64,000 bases of DNA from JAWKIW01 sp046331175. GTDB taxonomy: Bacteria; Actinomycetota; Acidimicrobiia; Acidimicrobiales; Acidimicrobilacustridaceae. Of this stretch, positions 24,026 to 32,897 are shown piece by piece. Where the stretch lies: the NCBI GenBank assembly GCA_046331175.1, contig JAXLRI010000015.1, positions 62,001-126,000 on the forward strand, given 5' to 3'. How positions within the stretch are numbered: position 1 is the stretch's first letter; every line of letters starts with the position of its first letter. The notes under the pieces were generated by a model. That model saw nothing but the letters and a program-made list of their open reading frames with translations. It did not search any database and was not told where the DNA came from. Position numbers and translations under genes: made by a program.

Positions 24026-26125
24026 GTGCCACGCCACGCCGGACCGCTGGGGGTCCTGCTCTGCACCGCCGCCCTGCTCGTGGGCGCGTGCTCGAGCGGC
24101 TCCGATTCCACGCCCTCGGCCCAGGCGCCGACCACCACCGCCACCGGGTCGGCCGCCCGGGACGAGCCCCCGCCGGAGGTGACCCCCGAGGTGCGGGGCA
24201 TGGACCAGCTCGGCGCGCTCCTCGACCCCGAGGGCCGCCTCTCGAAGGACCAGGCCCTCGGCCTGTGGGCGGCGCGGATCTCCCCGCTCCCCGGGGTGAC
24301 CCCGCTCCCCCGCGACCAGGTCGCCGACGTCGACGTCTCCCTGATCAAGGCCCGGGTGGCATCGTGGCTCCCCGAGCTGACCGCCGACCAGCAGGCGATC
24401 GTCCGCGTGGTGGTGGCGGGCAGGGACCCGGTCGAGCTGTCGCTCGACGACGCCGGAGCGACGCCGTCCACCGGCACCCCGGGCATCACGGCCACCACCA
24501 TCGACACGAGCGCCGACGCACCGCCCCGAGCCCAGCTCGCCGCGGTGCGGGTGGGCATGGTGACCGACGCCGAGCTGCGGTTGGCCGCGGTCGAGGCCCG
24601 GGCTCGGTTCGAGCGGCTCAACGGCGGGCCGCCCGGCATCCCGATCCGCTGGAGCACGGCCGACCTGCGCACGCCCGACCCCGACCACTGCGCCGACGGG
24701 GCTGTGCCCGGTTCGACCGAGTGCCCCTGGATCTTCGACAGCCCGAACACCGGCGCCGAGACCAACGCCACCACCAACCCCGACGGGACGCTCCTCGGGT
24801 GCCGGATCATCATGAACCGCGACGTCATCGTGCCGGCCGACGGCGCCGAGGCCCGCCGCTTCATGGTGGGCGCCATCGCCCACGAGATGTACCACTGCCA
24901 GCAGCACGCCATCGCCGGCTCGCCCGCCCGGTACCACACCATGCCCGAGTGGGTCCGGGAGGGCACGGCCGCCTTCTTCGGCGAGAAGGCGGTCGACGGC
25001 AGCCTCTACAGCCACCGGGGCTGGTGGCGGCGCTGGCTGCAGGAGCCGGAGCGCTCCACCTTCGCCCGCAGCTACGACGCCCTCGGTCTGATGTGGCTGG
25101 TCGACACCGACCTGGGCGCACCGCTGACCGGACGGCTGGCCGACGTCGTGCGCGCCTCGATGGACAGCGGCAGCGCAGCCGCCTTCGACACCCTCACCAG
25201 GCCGGCCGGGCCCAACCTCTGGACCCGGTGGGCCACCCACCTCGCCAACCTGCGGGGCCCGGGCACCGACGAGTGGCACCCGCAGGGCCCCTACGCCACC
25301 GACGACCGGCCGGTGGCCCAGCGCTTCGGCCTGCCCGTGGATGGCGGACCCGTGGCCGTCGGCCTCCCCACGGCGCGCTCCGCCAAGGCGGTGCGCACCG
25401 ACCTGGCCGGCGAGGTGGTCGAGGTGCAGACCCCGACGGCCACCGGCGTCGGCCTCATCGACACCGCCGGCACCCGCCACACCCTCAACGAGGGCTCCAC
25501 CACCCGCCTGTGCGTGAACCCCGCCGGCTGCCCCCCGTGCCCCGACGGCCGTCCGCTGCGGACCGACCAGGACGTCGCCCCCGGCATCGCGACGTGGTAC
25601 CTGGCCTCCCTCGGCGGCACCGAGGTGCGCATCGAGGCCCAGAGCCGCGACCGGGCTTGCGGTGGCGCGCCGCCGGCCGCCGGGTCCGGTTCCGTCGGCG
25701 ACCCCGAGCAGGTGTGCAACCGCGCGCTCCCGCCGGCCGAGGCCGCCGCGCTGCTCGGCGAGGGCACCACGACCGGCCACGACCTCTCGTCGACCGCCAC
25801 CAACGACCTGGTGAACAGCCCCGCGTACGCCTGCCGGTGGACGAACGGCAGCAAGTACCTGTGGGCCACGCTGCGCACGGCACCCGACGGCGCCCAGGAG
25901 TACCACGGCCTCGACCAGTTCACCGTGGACAACGAGTTCGTGAACGTCCCCGGGCTGGGCTCCGAGGCGCGGCTGGTGCGGAGCAAGCCTGCCGGCAGGG
26001 GCAACACCCAGCTCGAGATCGTCGACAGCGGCAACCTCTTGACCGTCGCCGCCGAGGGGTCGATCGCCAGCAACGAGGGCGTGCTCATCCGGGCCGGACG
26101 CACCATCGCCGACAACTGGCCCTGA
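24026..26125 (+). CDS. Lipoprotein with gluzincin-like metallopeptidase signature (699 aa)
   Basis: Lipoprotein signal peptide with lipobox LVGAC (Cys near residue 21) followed by a Ser/Thr-rich linker. The zinc motif HEMYHCQQH (HExxH) lies near residue 286, followed about 25 residues later by EWVREGTAAFFGE, whose Glu suits a gluzincin third ligand. The N-terminal ~230 residues and the C-terminal ~250 residues (five or more Cys, an SPAYACRW segment) are not recognised. Probably acts outside the membrane as an anchored protease, though activity is inference. GTG start, leaderless. Confidence 0.75.
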   Translation: MPRHAGPLGVLLCTAALLVGACSSGSDSTPSAQAPTTTATGSAARDEPPPEVTPEVRGMDQLGALLDPEGRLSKDQALGLWAARISPLPGVTPLPRDQVADVDVSLIKARVASWLPELTADQQAIVRVVVAGRDPVELSLDDAGATPSTGTPGITATTIDTSADAPPRAQLAAVRVGMVTDAELRLAAVEARARFERLNGGPPGIPIRWSTADLRTPDPDHCADGAVPGSTECPWIFDSPNTGAETNATTNPDGTLLGCRIIMNRDVIVPADGAEARRFMVGAIAHEMYHCQQHAIAGSPARYHTMPEWVREGTAAFFGEKAVDGSLYSHRGWWRRWLQEPERSTFARSYDALGLMWLVDTDLGAPLTGRLADVVRASMDSGSAAAFDTLTRPAGPNLWTRWATHLANLRGPGTDEWHPQGPYATDDRPVAQRFGLPVDGGPVAVGLPTARSAKAVRTDLAGEVVEVQTPTATGVGLIDTAGTRHTLNEGSTTRLCVNPAGCPPCPDGRPLRTDQDVAPGIATWYLASLGGTEVRIEAQSRDRACGGAPPAAGSGSVGDPEQVCNRALPPAEAAALLGEGTTTGHDLSSTATNDLVNSPAYACRWTNGSKYLWATLRTAPDGAQEYHGLDQFTVDNEFVNVPGLGSEARLVRSKPAGRGNTQLEIVDSGNLLTVAAEGSIASNEGVLIRAGRTIADNWP

Positions 26126-26158
26126 GCACGGCCGCCAGCTCGCGACGCCGCTCGGCGG

Positions 26159-27841
26159 TCACCCGGTGAAGGCCGGCGTCACCGCACCGGAGGCCACCGG
26201 CGTCGCCGGGGACACCACCGCGGCGGTGGTGGTGGGCGGCGCTTCGCCGTCGACGTAGCCGAGCACCACCTGGTCGCCCTCGCAGGCGGGATCGATGGTG
26301 ACGAGCTCCGTTGCCGCCGCCGAGCAGCGGTAGAGGGCGGTCCGCCCCGGGGCGGCCGCGGTGCCGATGGCACCGACCGGGCCAAGGGGCACGTCGCCCT
26401 CGCAGGTGACGGCGCGCGACAGGTGGCTCGATTCGCCCCGGCCGCACTCGTAGAGCATGGCGGTGCCGGGGACGACCTCGTGGGAGAGGAGCCACTGCTC
26501 GCCAGTGGCCACGACCCCCGAGGGCAGCTCCCGCGACGAGTACCAGTGGGCGCCGGTGACCGGGTCGAGACCGTGCTGGACGACGGTGTGAGGGAGGAGG
26601 TCGAAGCCGCATCGGGCCGAGCCCGGCAGGTTGACGTCGTGCCACACGGCGAAGGCCGGCTTGGCGCTGCCGTCGATGCGGCGCAGGCCGAGGGCGAGGC
26701 CGAACTCGTCCTTCTGGTCGAGGAGGCGGTGGTAGATGAACGAGGTGACGCCGGGGGTGCCGGTCACGTTGCGGAAGGCGGTGCACAGGGCCTCGGCCTG
26801 CAGCTGCTCGTAGGCGGGAGGCGCGTTGAGGCCGACCTCGGTGAGCTGGACCTCGCCGGCGAGGGGGTTGGCCGGGAAGGTCGCCCGCAACCACCCGACG
26901 AGCGCGCCGATCGACCCGAGCGTGGCGAACGGCAGGTCGCGCGCGTCGAACACCGGCGCCGGCAACCTCGGGTACGGGTGGGCCGCGATCGACCACTGGC
27001 GGTCGCCGAGCAGCGGGACGAGCGCGGTCAGGAACGTCTTGACCGACAGCGTGGGGTTCGTCGCCGCCGGTGCGTCGAAGACCGGGTCGAAGTGGTGGGT
27101 GAACGAGATGAGCACCCGGGCACTCGGCTGGGCGGCCCGCACCACGTCGTAGGTGGGGTTGTAGATCGACGCGTACGTCGAGATCCACGTGGCCGGATCG
27201 CACGGCACGCCCTGGCCGCACCCGACGTCGAACCAGTCGTTCATGTCGACCTCGTTCTGCACGACGAAGTCCGTCACCCGACCGGCACCGCGCGCGCCGT
27301 CGTAGCGACGGGCGATCATGCCGACGAAGCGGGCGAAGTCCACCGGGTCGTCGGGCACGCAGAAGACCTCGAAGCCCGGGTTGGCCGGGCTGCAGGGGCG
27401 CGCACCCCGCGCCCACGGCGGCGTCCCGTAGAAGATGCCCGTCACCGGCACGCCCCGGTCGAACCACGCCCGCACCTCGGCGTCGATCACCGGCGGCACC
27501 ACGTAGCAGCGCCCGTCGGCCTCGACCTGGTCGGGGGCACAGGGCGCCGGCGTGCGGGTGGGCTCCCACTCCCACCAGGCGAAGTTGACGGCCACCGTGC
27601 CAAGGCCCGGCGCCAGCGCGTCCTTGTCGGGCACGAGGTCGGGCTGGAGGCCCTTGATCCCGCCGACGGGATCGCGCGGGTAGGTCGAGGGGTCGGCCAG
27701 CGCGCCGGCCGTCGCCACCGCCGCTCGATCGGCACCACCCCGCGGCACCCCGTCGGCGCCCGCGGTCAGAGGACCGAGCCCGGCGAGCACCACGACGACG
27801 ACGGTCGCCACCACCCGCAGCCGCCCCCGATCACCGCGCAC
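26159..27841 (-). CDS. Secreted DUF5722-like glycosidase-fold protein (560 aa)
   Basis: After a signal peptide (VVATVVVVVLAGLGPLTAGA) comes a TIM-barrel-like domain: VNFAWWEWEP, GVPVTGIFYGTPPWARG, FVVQNEVDMNDWFD with a candidate acid Glu, HHFDPVFDAPA, WSIAAHPYP and EVQLTEVGLN with a candidate nucleophile Glu. These resemble DUF5722 and clan-A glycosidases. The C-terminal ~120 residues contain two Cys-bearing repeats (LYECGRGESSHLS, LYRCSAAATELV) of a carbohydrate or wall-associated look. GTG at 27841, 5 nt after TACCGT. The substrate is unknown. Confidence 0.7.
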   Translation of the reverse strand: MRGDRGRLRVVATVVVVVLAGLGPLTAGADGVPRGGADRAAVATAGALADPSTYPRDPVGGIKGLQPDLVPDKDALAPGLGTVAVNFAWWEWEPTRTPAPCAPDQVEADGRCYVVPPVIDAEVRAWFDRGVPVTGIFYGTPPWARGARPCSPANPGFEVFCVPDDPVDFARFVGMIARRYDGARGAGRVTDFVVQNEVDMNDWFDVGCGQGVPCDPATWISTYASIYNPTYDVVRAAQPSARVLISFTHHFDPVFDAPAATNPTLSVKTFLTALVPLLGDRQWSIAAHPYPRLPAPVFDARDLPFATLGSIGALVGWLRATFPANPLAGEVQLTEVGLNAPPAYEQLQAEALCTAFRNVTGTPGVTSFIYHRLLDQKDEFGLALGLRRIDGSAKPAFAVWHDVNLPGSARCGFDLLPHTVVQHGLDPVTGAHWYSSRELPSGVVATGEQWLLSHEVVPGTAMLYECGRGESSHLSRAVTCEGDVPLGPVGAIGTAAAPGRTALYRCSAAATELVTIDPACEGDQVVLGYVDGEAPPTTTAAVVSPATPVASGAVTPAFTG

Positions 27842-27846
27842 GTCGC

Positions 27847-27852
27847 ACGGTA
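27847..27852 (-). promoter_or_regulatory. Probable -10 box TACCGT
   Basis: On the minus strand TACCGT is 5 nt before the GTG at 27841 with no Shine-Dalgarno sequence. This again fits a leaderless transcript, with slightly tighter spacing than elsewhere. Confidence 0.45.
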
Positions 27853-27935
27853 CCCCGACGTGGGAGCAGCCCACCGTGCGCCGCACGCCCGGTGCGGTCG
27901 TGCGCGCCAGACGCCGACCGGGCAGGCTGGGCCCG

Positions 27936-27972
27936 CCCGACCGACCCGACCGACCCGACCGACCCGACCCGA
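27936..27972. repeat. Tandem 9-bp CCCGACCGA repeat
   Basis: Three exact units (27936-27962) and one degenerate unit (to 27972) end 10 bp before the ATG of the fumarylacetoacetase-family gene, immediately before its TGGAG ribosome binding site. Copy-number variation here would change the leader or promoter spacing. Confidence 0.8.
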
Positions 27973-27982
27973 CTGGAGCCCC

Positions 27983-28837
27983 ATGTTCCGCCTCGTCACG
28001 ATCGGCGGCCGCGCCGCCCTCGACCACGACGGCCGCTGGCACGACCTCGCCGCCCTGAGCGGCGACGACGCCCTGGCCGATCCGCTCACCGCGGTGGCCC
28101 GCCACGGCGAGCTGCACGACCTGCAGGCCGCCGCCGCCACCGCCACGCCCACCGGCGACCTGGCCGAGGTCACCCTCGACGCTCCGATCCCCTTCCCCCG
28201 CCAGGTGTTCGGCATCGGCCTCAACTACGCGGACCACGCCGCCGAGGGCGGCATGGAGCTGCCGCCGGCCCCGCTCACGTTCACCAAGTTCCCGACCTGC
28301 ATCGCCGGGCCCGCCGCCGACGTGCCGCTGTCCGGAGCGATGGTCGACTGGGAGGTCGAGATCGTCGCGGTGATCGGCACCGAGGCCACTCGCGTCGCCG
28401 AGGCCGAGGCCTGGTCGGTGGTGGCCGGGCTCACCCTCGGCCAGGACGTCTCGGACCGCGCCGTCCAGTTCACCGGGGCCCCGCCCCAGTTCAGCCTGGG
28501 CAAGAGCTTCCCCGCCTTCGGCCCCATCGGCCCGGCCATCGTCTCGGTCGACGCCTTCGCCGACCCCGACGACATCGCACTGTGGTGCGACGTGTCCGGT
28601 GATCGGGTCCAGGCGTCGCGCTCCAGCCAGCTCATCTTCGGCATCCCGACCCTGGTGTCCTACCTCTCGTCCATCTGCACGCTGCTGCCGGGCGACCTGA
28701 TCTTCACCGGCACGCCGGCGGGCGTCGGCATGTCCCGCGGTCGGTTCCTCGTCGAGGGCGACGTGATCGACAGCGGCGCCGACGTCATCGGCACGCTGCA
28801 CAACCGCTGCATCGCCGGGCTGGGTGCGACCCGGTGA
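27983..28837 (+). CDS. Fumarylacetoacetate hydrolase family protein (284 aa)
   Basis: FAH-fold hydrolase/decarboxylase. GIGLNYADHAAEGGMELPPAPLTFTKFP is the classic opening of the catalytic domain (read in parts), and the metal ligands are Glu, Glu in DWEVEIVAVIG near residue 117 and Asp in LGQDVSDRAVQF. TPAGVGMSRGRFLVEGDVI closes the fold. Typical reactions are 2-keto-3-deoxy sugar, oxaloacetate or acylpyruvate cleavage in catabolism. ATG at 27983 with TGGAG just upstream. Single gene; substrate unknown. Confidence 0.9.
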   Translation: MFRLVTIGGRAALDHDGRWHDLAALSGDDALADPLTAVARHGELHDLQAAAATATPTGDLAEVTLDAPIPFPRQVFGIGLNYADHAAEGGMELPPAPLTFTKFPTCIAGPAADVPLSGAMVDWEVEIVAVIGTEATRVAEAEAWSVVAGLTLGQDVSDRAVQFTGAPPQFSLGKSFPAFGPIGPAIVSVDAFADPDDIALWCDVSGDRVQASRSSQLIFGIPTLVSYLSSICTLLPGDLIFTGTPAGVGMSRGRFLVEGDVIDSGADVIGTLHNRCIAGLGATR

Positions 28838-28877
28838 CCCGGCGTCGCACCGCCTGATCGCCCGACCGCCGACGCGG

Positions 28878-28909
28878 GACGGCCCCCTCTGCGGACGGAG
28901 GGGGCCGTC
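28878..28909. terminator. Strong hairpin terminator after the FAH gene
   Basis: GACGGCCCCCTC and GAGGGGGCCGTC form a perfect 12-bp stem around an 8-nt loop, 40 bp after the FAH stop and facing the convergent HtrA gene. No U-tract is present. Confidence 0.75.
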
Positions 28910-29066
28910 GACCCGGGGCGGGCGGGCCGTCCGGTCGATCGGGGCTGGGAGGTGCCCCACCGGACCCGGGCACCGTACCGATCGGATCGTGAGGTGACGG
29001 TGAGAGCCGCACCGGCCGCACCGGCCTGACCGGCCCGACGGTGAGCGCCGCACCACCGCCCCCGGA

Positions 29067-30524
29067 TCAGCGGCTGCCGAGGGTGACGGTGAGCTGGTGC
29101 CGGCCGTCGCTGCGCTCCACCGTGATCGCCACCCGATCGCCACCCCGGTGCCCGGACAGCGCCGAGGTGAGGGCGGCGCCGTCGGCCACGGCCGTTCGGT
29201 CCACCGCGGTGATCACGTCGCCGGCGACGATGCCGGCATCGGCGGCCGGCCCACCGGCCTGCACCGACGACACCGCCGCCCCCCGGGCACCGGTCGAGTC
29301 GTCGATGGCCACCCCGAGGTAGCCGCTGCCCACCTTCGGCGCCGACGGGTCCGACGTCGACGGGTGCGCCTTCAGCTGGTCGGCGATCGAGCGGGCCCGG
29401 TTGATCGGGATGGCGAAGCCCTCGGTCGAGGTCCCCCGCCGGCTGACCGACGCGGCGACGTCGATGCCGATCACCTTGCCCTCGGCGTCGACCAGAGGGC
29501 CGCCCGAATCGCCGGGCTGGACGTTGGCGTCGACCTGGAGGAGGTCGGTCAGGGTTCGGGCGTTCGTGCCGTCGAGGTCGGCGGCCGTCACCGACTGGTG
29601 CAGCCCGGTGACCTGGCCCGGCGCGACGTCGGGCGTGCCCCCGACGCCACCGGCGTTGCCGATGGCGGCGACCTCGTCGCCGACCTGCACCTGGTCGGAG
29701 TCGGCGAGGGTGGCCGCCGGCAGGTCGTGGGCGTCGGCGAGGTGCACCAGGGCCACGTCGTGGGTCGGGTCGGTGGCGACCACGGTGGCGGCGAAGGTCT
29801 CGCCCGTCGTCACTCGGGTGGCGACGAGCTGGGTGCCACCGTCCACCACGTGGTTGTTGGTGACCACGTAGCCGTCGGCGCTGATCACGATGCCGGTGCC
29901 CGCTCCGACCCCGTTGGGCAGCTTGGTCTGGAGGTCGACCACCGACGGGTCGACCCTGGCCGCGACGGCGTCCCAGTCGGTCGTCGACGACCGCGGCGAC
30001 GTCGTCGACGGGGCGGTGCTCCCACTGCGTCCGCCGTTCGCCCCACCGTTGCCGGTGGAGGGGTCGCGCGGCGTCCGCGGTGCCGCCGACGAGGGCGGGG
30101 TCGACGGGACGGTGGTGGACGGAGCCGGTCGGGTGCTCGGCGTCGTGGTCGACGGCGGTGCGGTGCTGGACGGGGACGACTGGGCGATCGAGGTGCTGTC
30201 GGGCTGGCGGGTCAGGCCGACCGTGCCGGCGGCGATCACGGCGGCCACGGCGGCCAGGGCGACGAGCGCGGCCCTGCGGACGGGGCGACGACCGCCGCCG
30301 GGACCGACCGGCGTCGTCGGAGGTGGCGTGGGGGGCGTCGGCGACTCGGGGACCCAGACGAAGGCCTCGGGTCGGTGGCCGCCGTGGACGGGGATGGCGA
30401 GCGGCCCATCGACGTAAGGCGGCTCCGGCGGCGGCTCGACCGGCCACCACGATCCGTGGCCCGGAGGTGGCGGCAGGGGCTCGGCACCGGCGGCGGACGG
30501 GGCGACGGGGGTGGCGGTGGGCAT
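29067..30524 (-). CDS. HtrA/DegP-like membrane-anchored serine protease with PDZ domain (485 aa)
   Basis: Cytoplasmic Pro-rich N-terminus (~80 residues), one membrane helix (AALVALAAVAAVIAAGTVGL), a Ser/Thr/Pro linker of ~90 residues, then a trypsin-like domain with His in VVTNNHVVDGG, Asp in THDVALVHLAD and Ser in PGDSGGPLVDAEG. The C-terminal PDZ domain (GSGYLGVAIDD, GPAADAGIVAGDVITAVD) completes the HtrA layout. The ATG at 30524 is preferred to one at 30584 because GAGGA lies upstream. Protein quality control outside the membrane is the usual role. Confidence 0.9.
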   Translation of the reverse strand: MPTATPVAPSAAGAEPLPPPPGHGSWWPVEPPPEPPYVDGPLAIPVHGGHRPEAFVWVPESPTPPTPPPTTPVGPGGGRRPVRRAALVALAAVAAVIAAGTVGLTRQPDSTSIAQSSPSSTAPPSTTTPSTRPAPSTTVPSTPPSSAAPRTPRDPSTGNGGANGGRSGSTAPSTTSPRSSTTDWDAVAARVDPSVVDLQTKLPNGVGAGTGIVISADGYVVTNNHVVDGGTQLVATRVTTGETFAATVVATDPTHDVALVHLADAHDLPAATLADSDQVQVGDEVAAIGNAGGVGGTPDVAPGQVTGLHQSVTAADLDGTNARTLTDLLQVDANVQPGDSGGPLVDAEGKVIGIDVAASVSRRGTSTEGFAIPINRARSIADQLKAHPSTSDPSAPKVGSGYLGVAIDDSTGARGAAVSSVQAGGPAADAGIVAGDVITAVDRTAVADGAALTSALSGHRGGDRVAITVERSDGRHQLTVTLGSR

Positions 30525-30812
30525 GGCGTCCTCGGGGGCTCGGCGGGGCCGGCGGTCGGCACGATCCACGCCACTGGACGCCATCGGGGTGAAAGCACGG
30601 CGAAACCGCGGGTAAGCGCGCGGTGAGGACCCCGCCGCGCTGCCCGCCCCTCGTGGCGCTGGTGCTCGCCGCGATGGCCGCGGGCGCCGGTGACGGACGA
30701 CCCCGAGGCCCTCGTTCTGCGCCCCGGGAGGCGCCGGGTACAGGTCGCGGGTCGGCGCCCGTGACCGGAGGCGCCGATCCCCTCACCCCTCTCCCCCATC
30801 GAGGTCGCCGCC

Positions 30813-31337
30813 ATGGCCGAGCACACGTCCGATGCCAACCCGATCGTCGAGACCGTCAAGGGCAAGGCCAAGTCGGTCGCCGGCCGGGTGCTCGGCGACG
30901 AGCACCTGCAGCGCGAGGGCCGGCTGCACGAGGAGAAGGCCGACCACCTGCGGGAGGCCGCCGACCTCGACGAGCGGGCCCGGCTCGAGGCCGAGCAGGC
31001 CGAGCTCGAGGCGCGCCGCCACGAGCTCACCGAGGAGCAGCAGCGCCTCGCCGCCGCCGAGATGGCCGACCGCGAGGCTGCCCGCATCGATGGTGAGCAT
31101 CGCGCCGAGCAGGCCCGCCTCGACGGCGAGGAGGCCCGGCGCCGACACGAGGCCGAGGAGGCCCGGCGACGGGAGGAGGCCGTCGCGTCCCGCGAGTCCG
31201 TCGCCGCCACCGAGGACCTCGTCGAGGAGCGTCGGGCCGCCGATCGCCTCGAGGAGCAGGCCGACCAGCACCGGCAGGCCGCCGAGTCGCTCGAGCAGGC
31301 GGCGGCTCGGGCCACCGAGCCCACCGACGCCTCGTGA
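30813..31337 (+). CDS. CsbD-like N-terminus with long coiled coil (174 aa)
   Basis: The first 40 residues (IVETVKGKAKSVAGRVLGDEHLQREGR) resemble the CsbD stress-protein repeat. Residues 45-165 are an almost continuous charged heptad-rich helix full of Glu, Arg, Ala and Gln. GAGGT precedes the ATG. The next gene, 104 bp downstream, is of the same composition, suggesting a pair. General stress response is inferred from CsbD relatives; no catalytic motif. Confidence 0.75.
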   Translation: MAEHTSDANPIVETVKGKAKSVAGRVLGDEHLQREGRLHEEKADHLREAADLDERARLEAEQAELEARRHELTEEQQRLAAAEMADREAARIDGEHRAEQARLDGEEARRRHEAEEARRREEAVASRESVAATEDLVEERRAADRLEEQADQHRQAAESLEQAAARATEPTDAS

Positions 31338-31441
31338 CCCCGCGTGATCGACGGCGTCAGCCCGTCCCGCCCGACCGACGCCGACCCGCTCGCGCCGCCC
31401 GCGACCCCCGACCGACCCACCGCTCCAGGAGCCTGATCCCG

Positions 31442-32062
31442 ATGTCCCTGCAGACCGTCCCCCGCCACCTCGTCGACGCCGCCCTCGGCACCGCCCGACT
31501 CCCGCTCACCGCTGCCCAGCGCGTGCTCGGACCCGACGACGTCGAGGCCTGGCCGCCGACGATGGCCGCCGACCGCGTGGCCGCCCTCGTCCGCCAGGTG
31601 ACCGGCTCGTTCTTCCACGACGAGGAGATGGCCCGGCGGGGTCGCCTCGAGCAGGCCCGGATCGCCGAGCTGCGCGAGGACGTCCGCCTGCGCACGATCG
31701 CCGACGAGGCTCGGTCCGAGGCCGAGGACGACTTCCGCGACCGTCGTCGGTCCGCCGCCGAGCAGCGCCAGCGCGCCGAGGAGCGGGCCGAGGAGCGCGA
31801 GCAACAGCTCGAGCAGGACCAGCGCGCGAAGCGGGCCAAGGCCGAGGCGACCGCCGAGGAGCGGAAGCAGCAGGTCGAGCGCCGCGAGCAGGAGGCCGCC
31901 GAGAGCATCGAGCGCCAGGGCCGGCACCGCCGGTCGAGCGCGGTGGCCGCCGAGCAGGAGGCGGTGTTGGCCGCCGAGCGGGCCGCCGAGGAGCGCGGCG
32001 AGGTGCTCGAGACCGACGAGGAGCTCGAGGCCACGCGGGCCAAGCGCCGAAGCGGGCGCTGA
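31442..32062 (+). CDS. Coiled-coil protein of unknown function (206 aa)
   Basis: N-terminal ~60 residues are amphipathic (MSLQTVPRHLVDAALGTARLPLTAAQ), followed by a long Glu/Arg/Gln/Ala coiled coil to the C-terminus. AGGAG lies upstream of the ATG. Similar proteins follow CsbD-like genes in actinobacteria as putative stress or membrane-associated proteins, but I cannot name a family. Convergent with the lipoprotein gene, 28 bp away. Confidence 0.7.
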   Translation: MSLQTVPRHLVDAALGTARLPLTAAQRVLGPDDVEAWPPTMAADRVAALVRQVTGSFFHDEEMARRGRLEQARIAELREDVRLRTIADEARSEAEDDFRDRRRSAAEQRQRAEERAEEREQQLEQDQRAKRAKAEATAEERKQQVERREQEAAESIERQGRHRRSSAVAAEQEAVLAAERAAEERGEVLETDEELEATRAKRRSGR

Positions 32063-32090
32063 TCGCGGCTGCCCCGGGCGGCGGGATCGG

Positions 32091-32897
32091 TCAGCCGGAG
32101 GCGCCGTCGTCGGTGGTGGTGCAGGACCCATCCGGGCGGGTCGCCGCCCCCGTCTCGCCGACCGGGCCGCGCACCCGGACCTGCACCGCGGTGCCGTTCG
32201 GGCGCTCGGCGACGACGGCCGCTCGCACGTCGCGGCAGACCGCGAGCGCCTCCTCGCCACCGGCGGATCCGAAGACCACCACGGTGACGCCCAGGTCCGG
32301 GTCGTCGGCCACCGTCCCCTGCGTGTCGCGGGCCAGCCACTCGGCACCCGGGCGGGCGGCCGCCACGAGGTCCTTGACCGCCGGCCAGTCGAGCACGCCG
32401 GTGCGACGACGCACGGCGGTGGCCGCCGTCGTGGCGGTGGCGACCTGACGGCGGGGCTGGAACGGGTCCAGGCCGCAGGTGTCGAGCGCCCAGAGCGTCA
32501 CGACCTCGCGAGGTGGCGTCGCGTTCGCGGGAGCGGTGGTCGCGGTGGTGTCGCCGACCGGCGTCCCGGGGTCGGCCACCAGCTGGGCCTCGAGCGCGGT
32601 CGCCGCCGTGGCGACCTCGCCGGGCGAGGCGGCGGCGACGGCGCGCAGCTCGTCGTGGACGGCCTGGCGGACGGTGGCGCCGGCCAGCAGCGGCGCGGCG
32701 CTGTCGGCCAGCCGGCGCACGTCCTCGCACACCGCCGGCTCGCCGGTCGACTCGGCCGACCTCGCCGGGGCACAGCCGGCGGCGACGGCCCCGAGGGCCA
32801 GCGCCGCCAGCAGGGCCCGAGCCCCGCGGTCCGCGGAACGGCGAGGTGGACGGCCGCGCTCCCCCGTGAGCCGGCCGATGGGCGTCGGGCGGGCCAT
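32091..32897 (-). CDS. Lipoprotein coupled to the giant surface protein (268 aa)
   Basis: Signal peptide with Arg-rich n-region, hydrophobic ALLAALALGAVAAGC and lipobox Cys near residue 42. Mature part has Cys pairs (AVCEDVRRLADSAAPLLAGA, DTCGLDPF, AVCRDVRAAV, DGSCTTTDDG), Thr/Ala linkers and an alpha/beta look. The ATG overlaps the stop of the giant gene by one base (TGATG), so translation is coupled and a joint role at the cell surface is likely. I do not recognise the family. Confidence 0.75.
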   Translation of the reverse strand: MARPTPIGRLTGERGRPPRRSADRGARALLAALALGAVAAGCAPARSAESTGEPAVCEDVRRLADSAAPLLAGATVRQAVHDELRAVAAASPGEVATAATALEAQLVADPGTPVGDTTATTAPANATPPREVVTLWALDTCGLDPFQPRRQVATATTAATAVRRRTGVLDWPAVKDLVAAARPGAEWLARDTQGTVADDPDLGVTVVVFGSAGGEEALAVCRDVRAAVVAERPNGTAVQVRVRGPVGETGAATRPDGSCTTTDDGASG

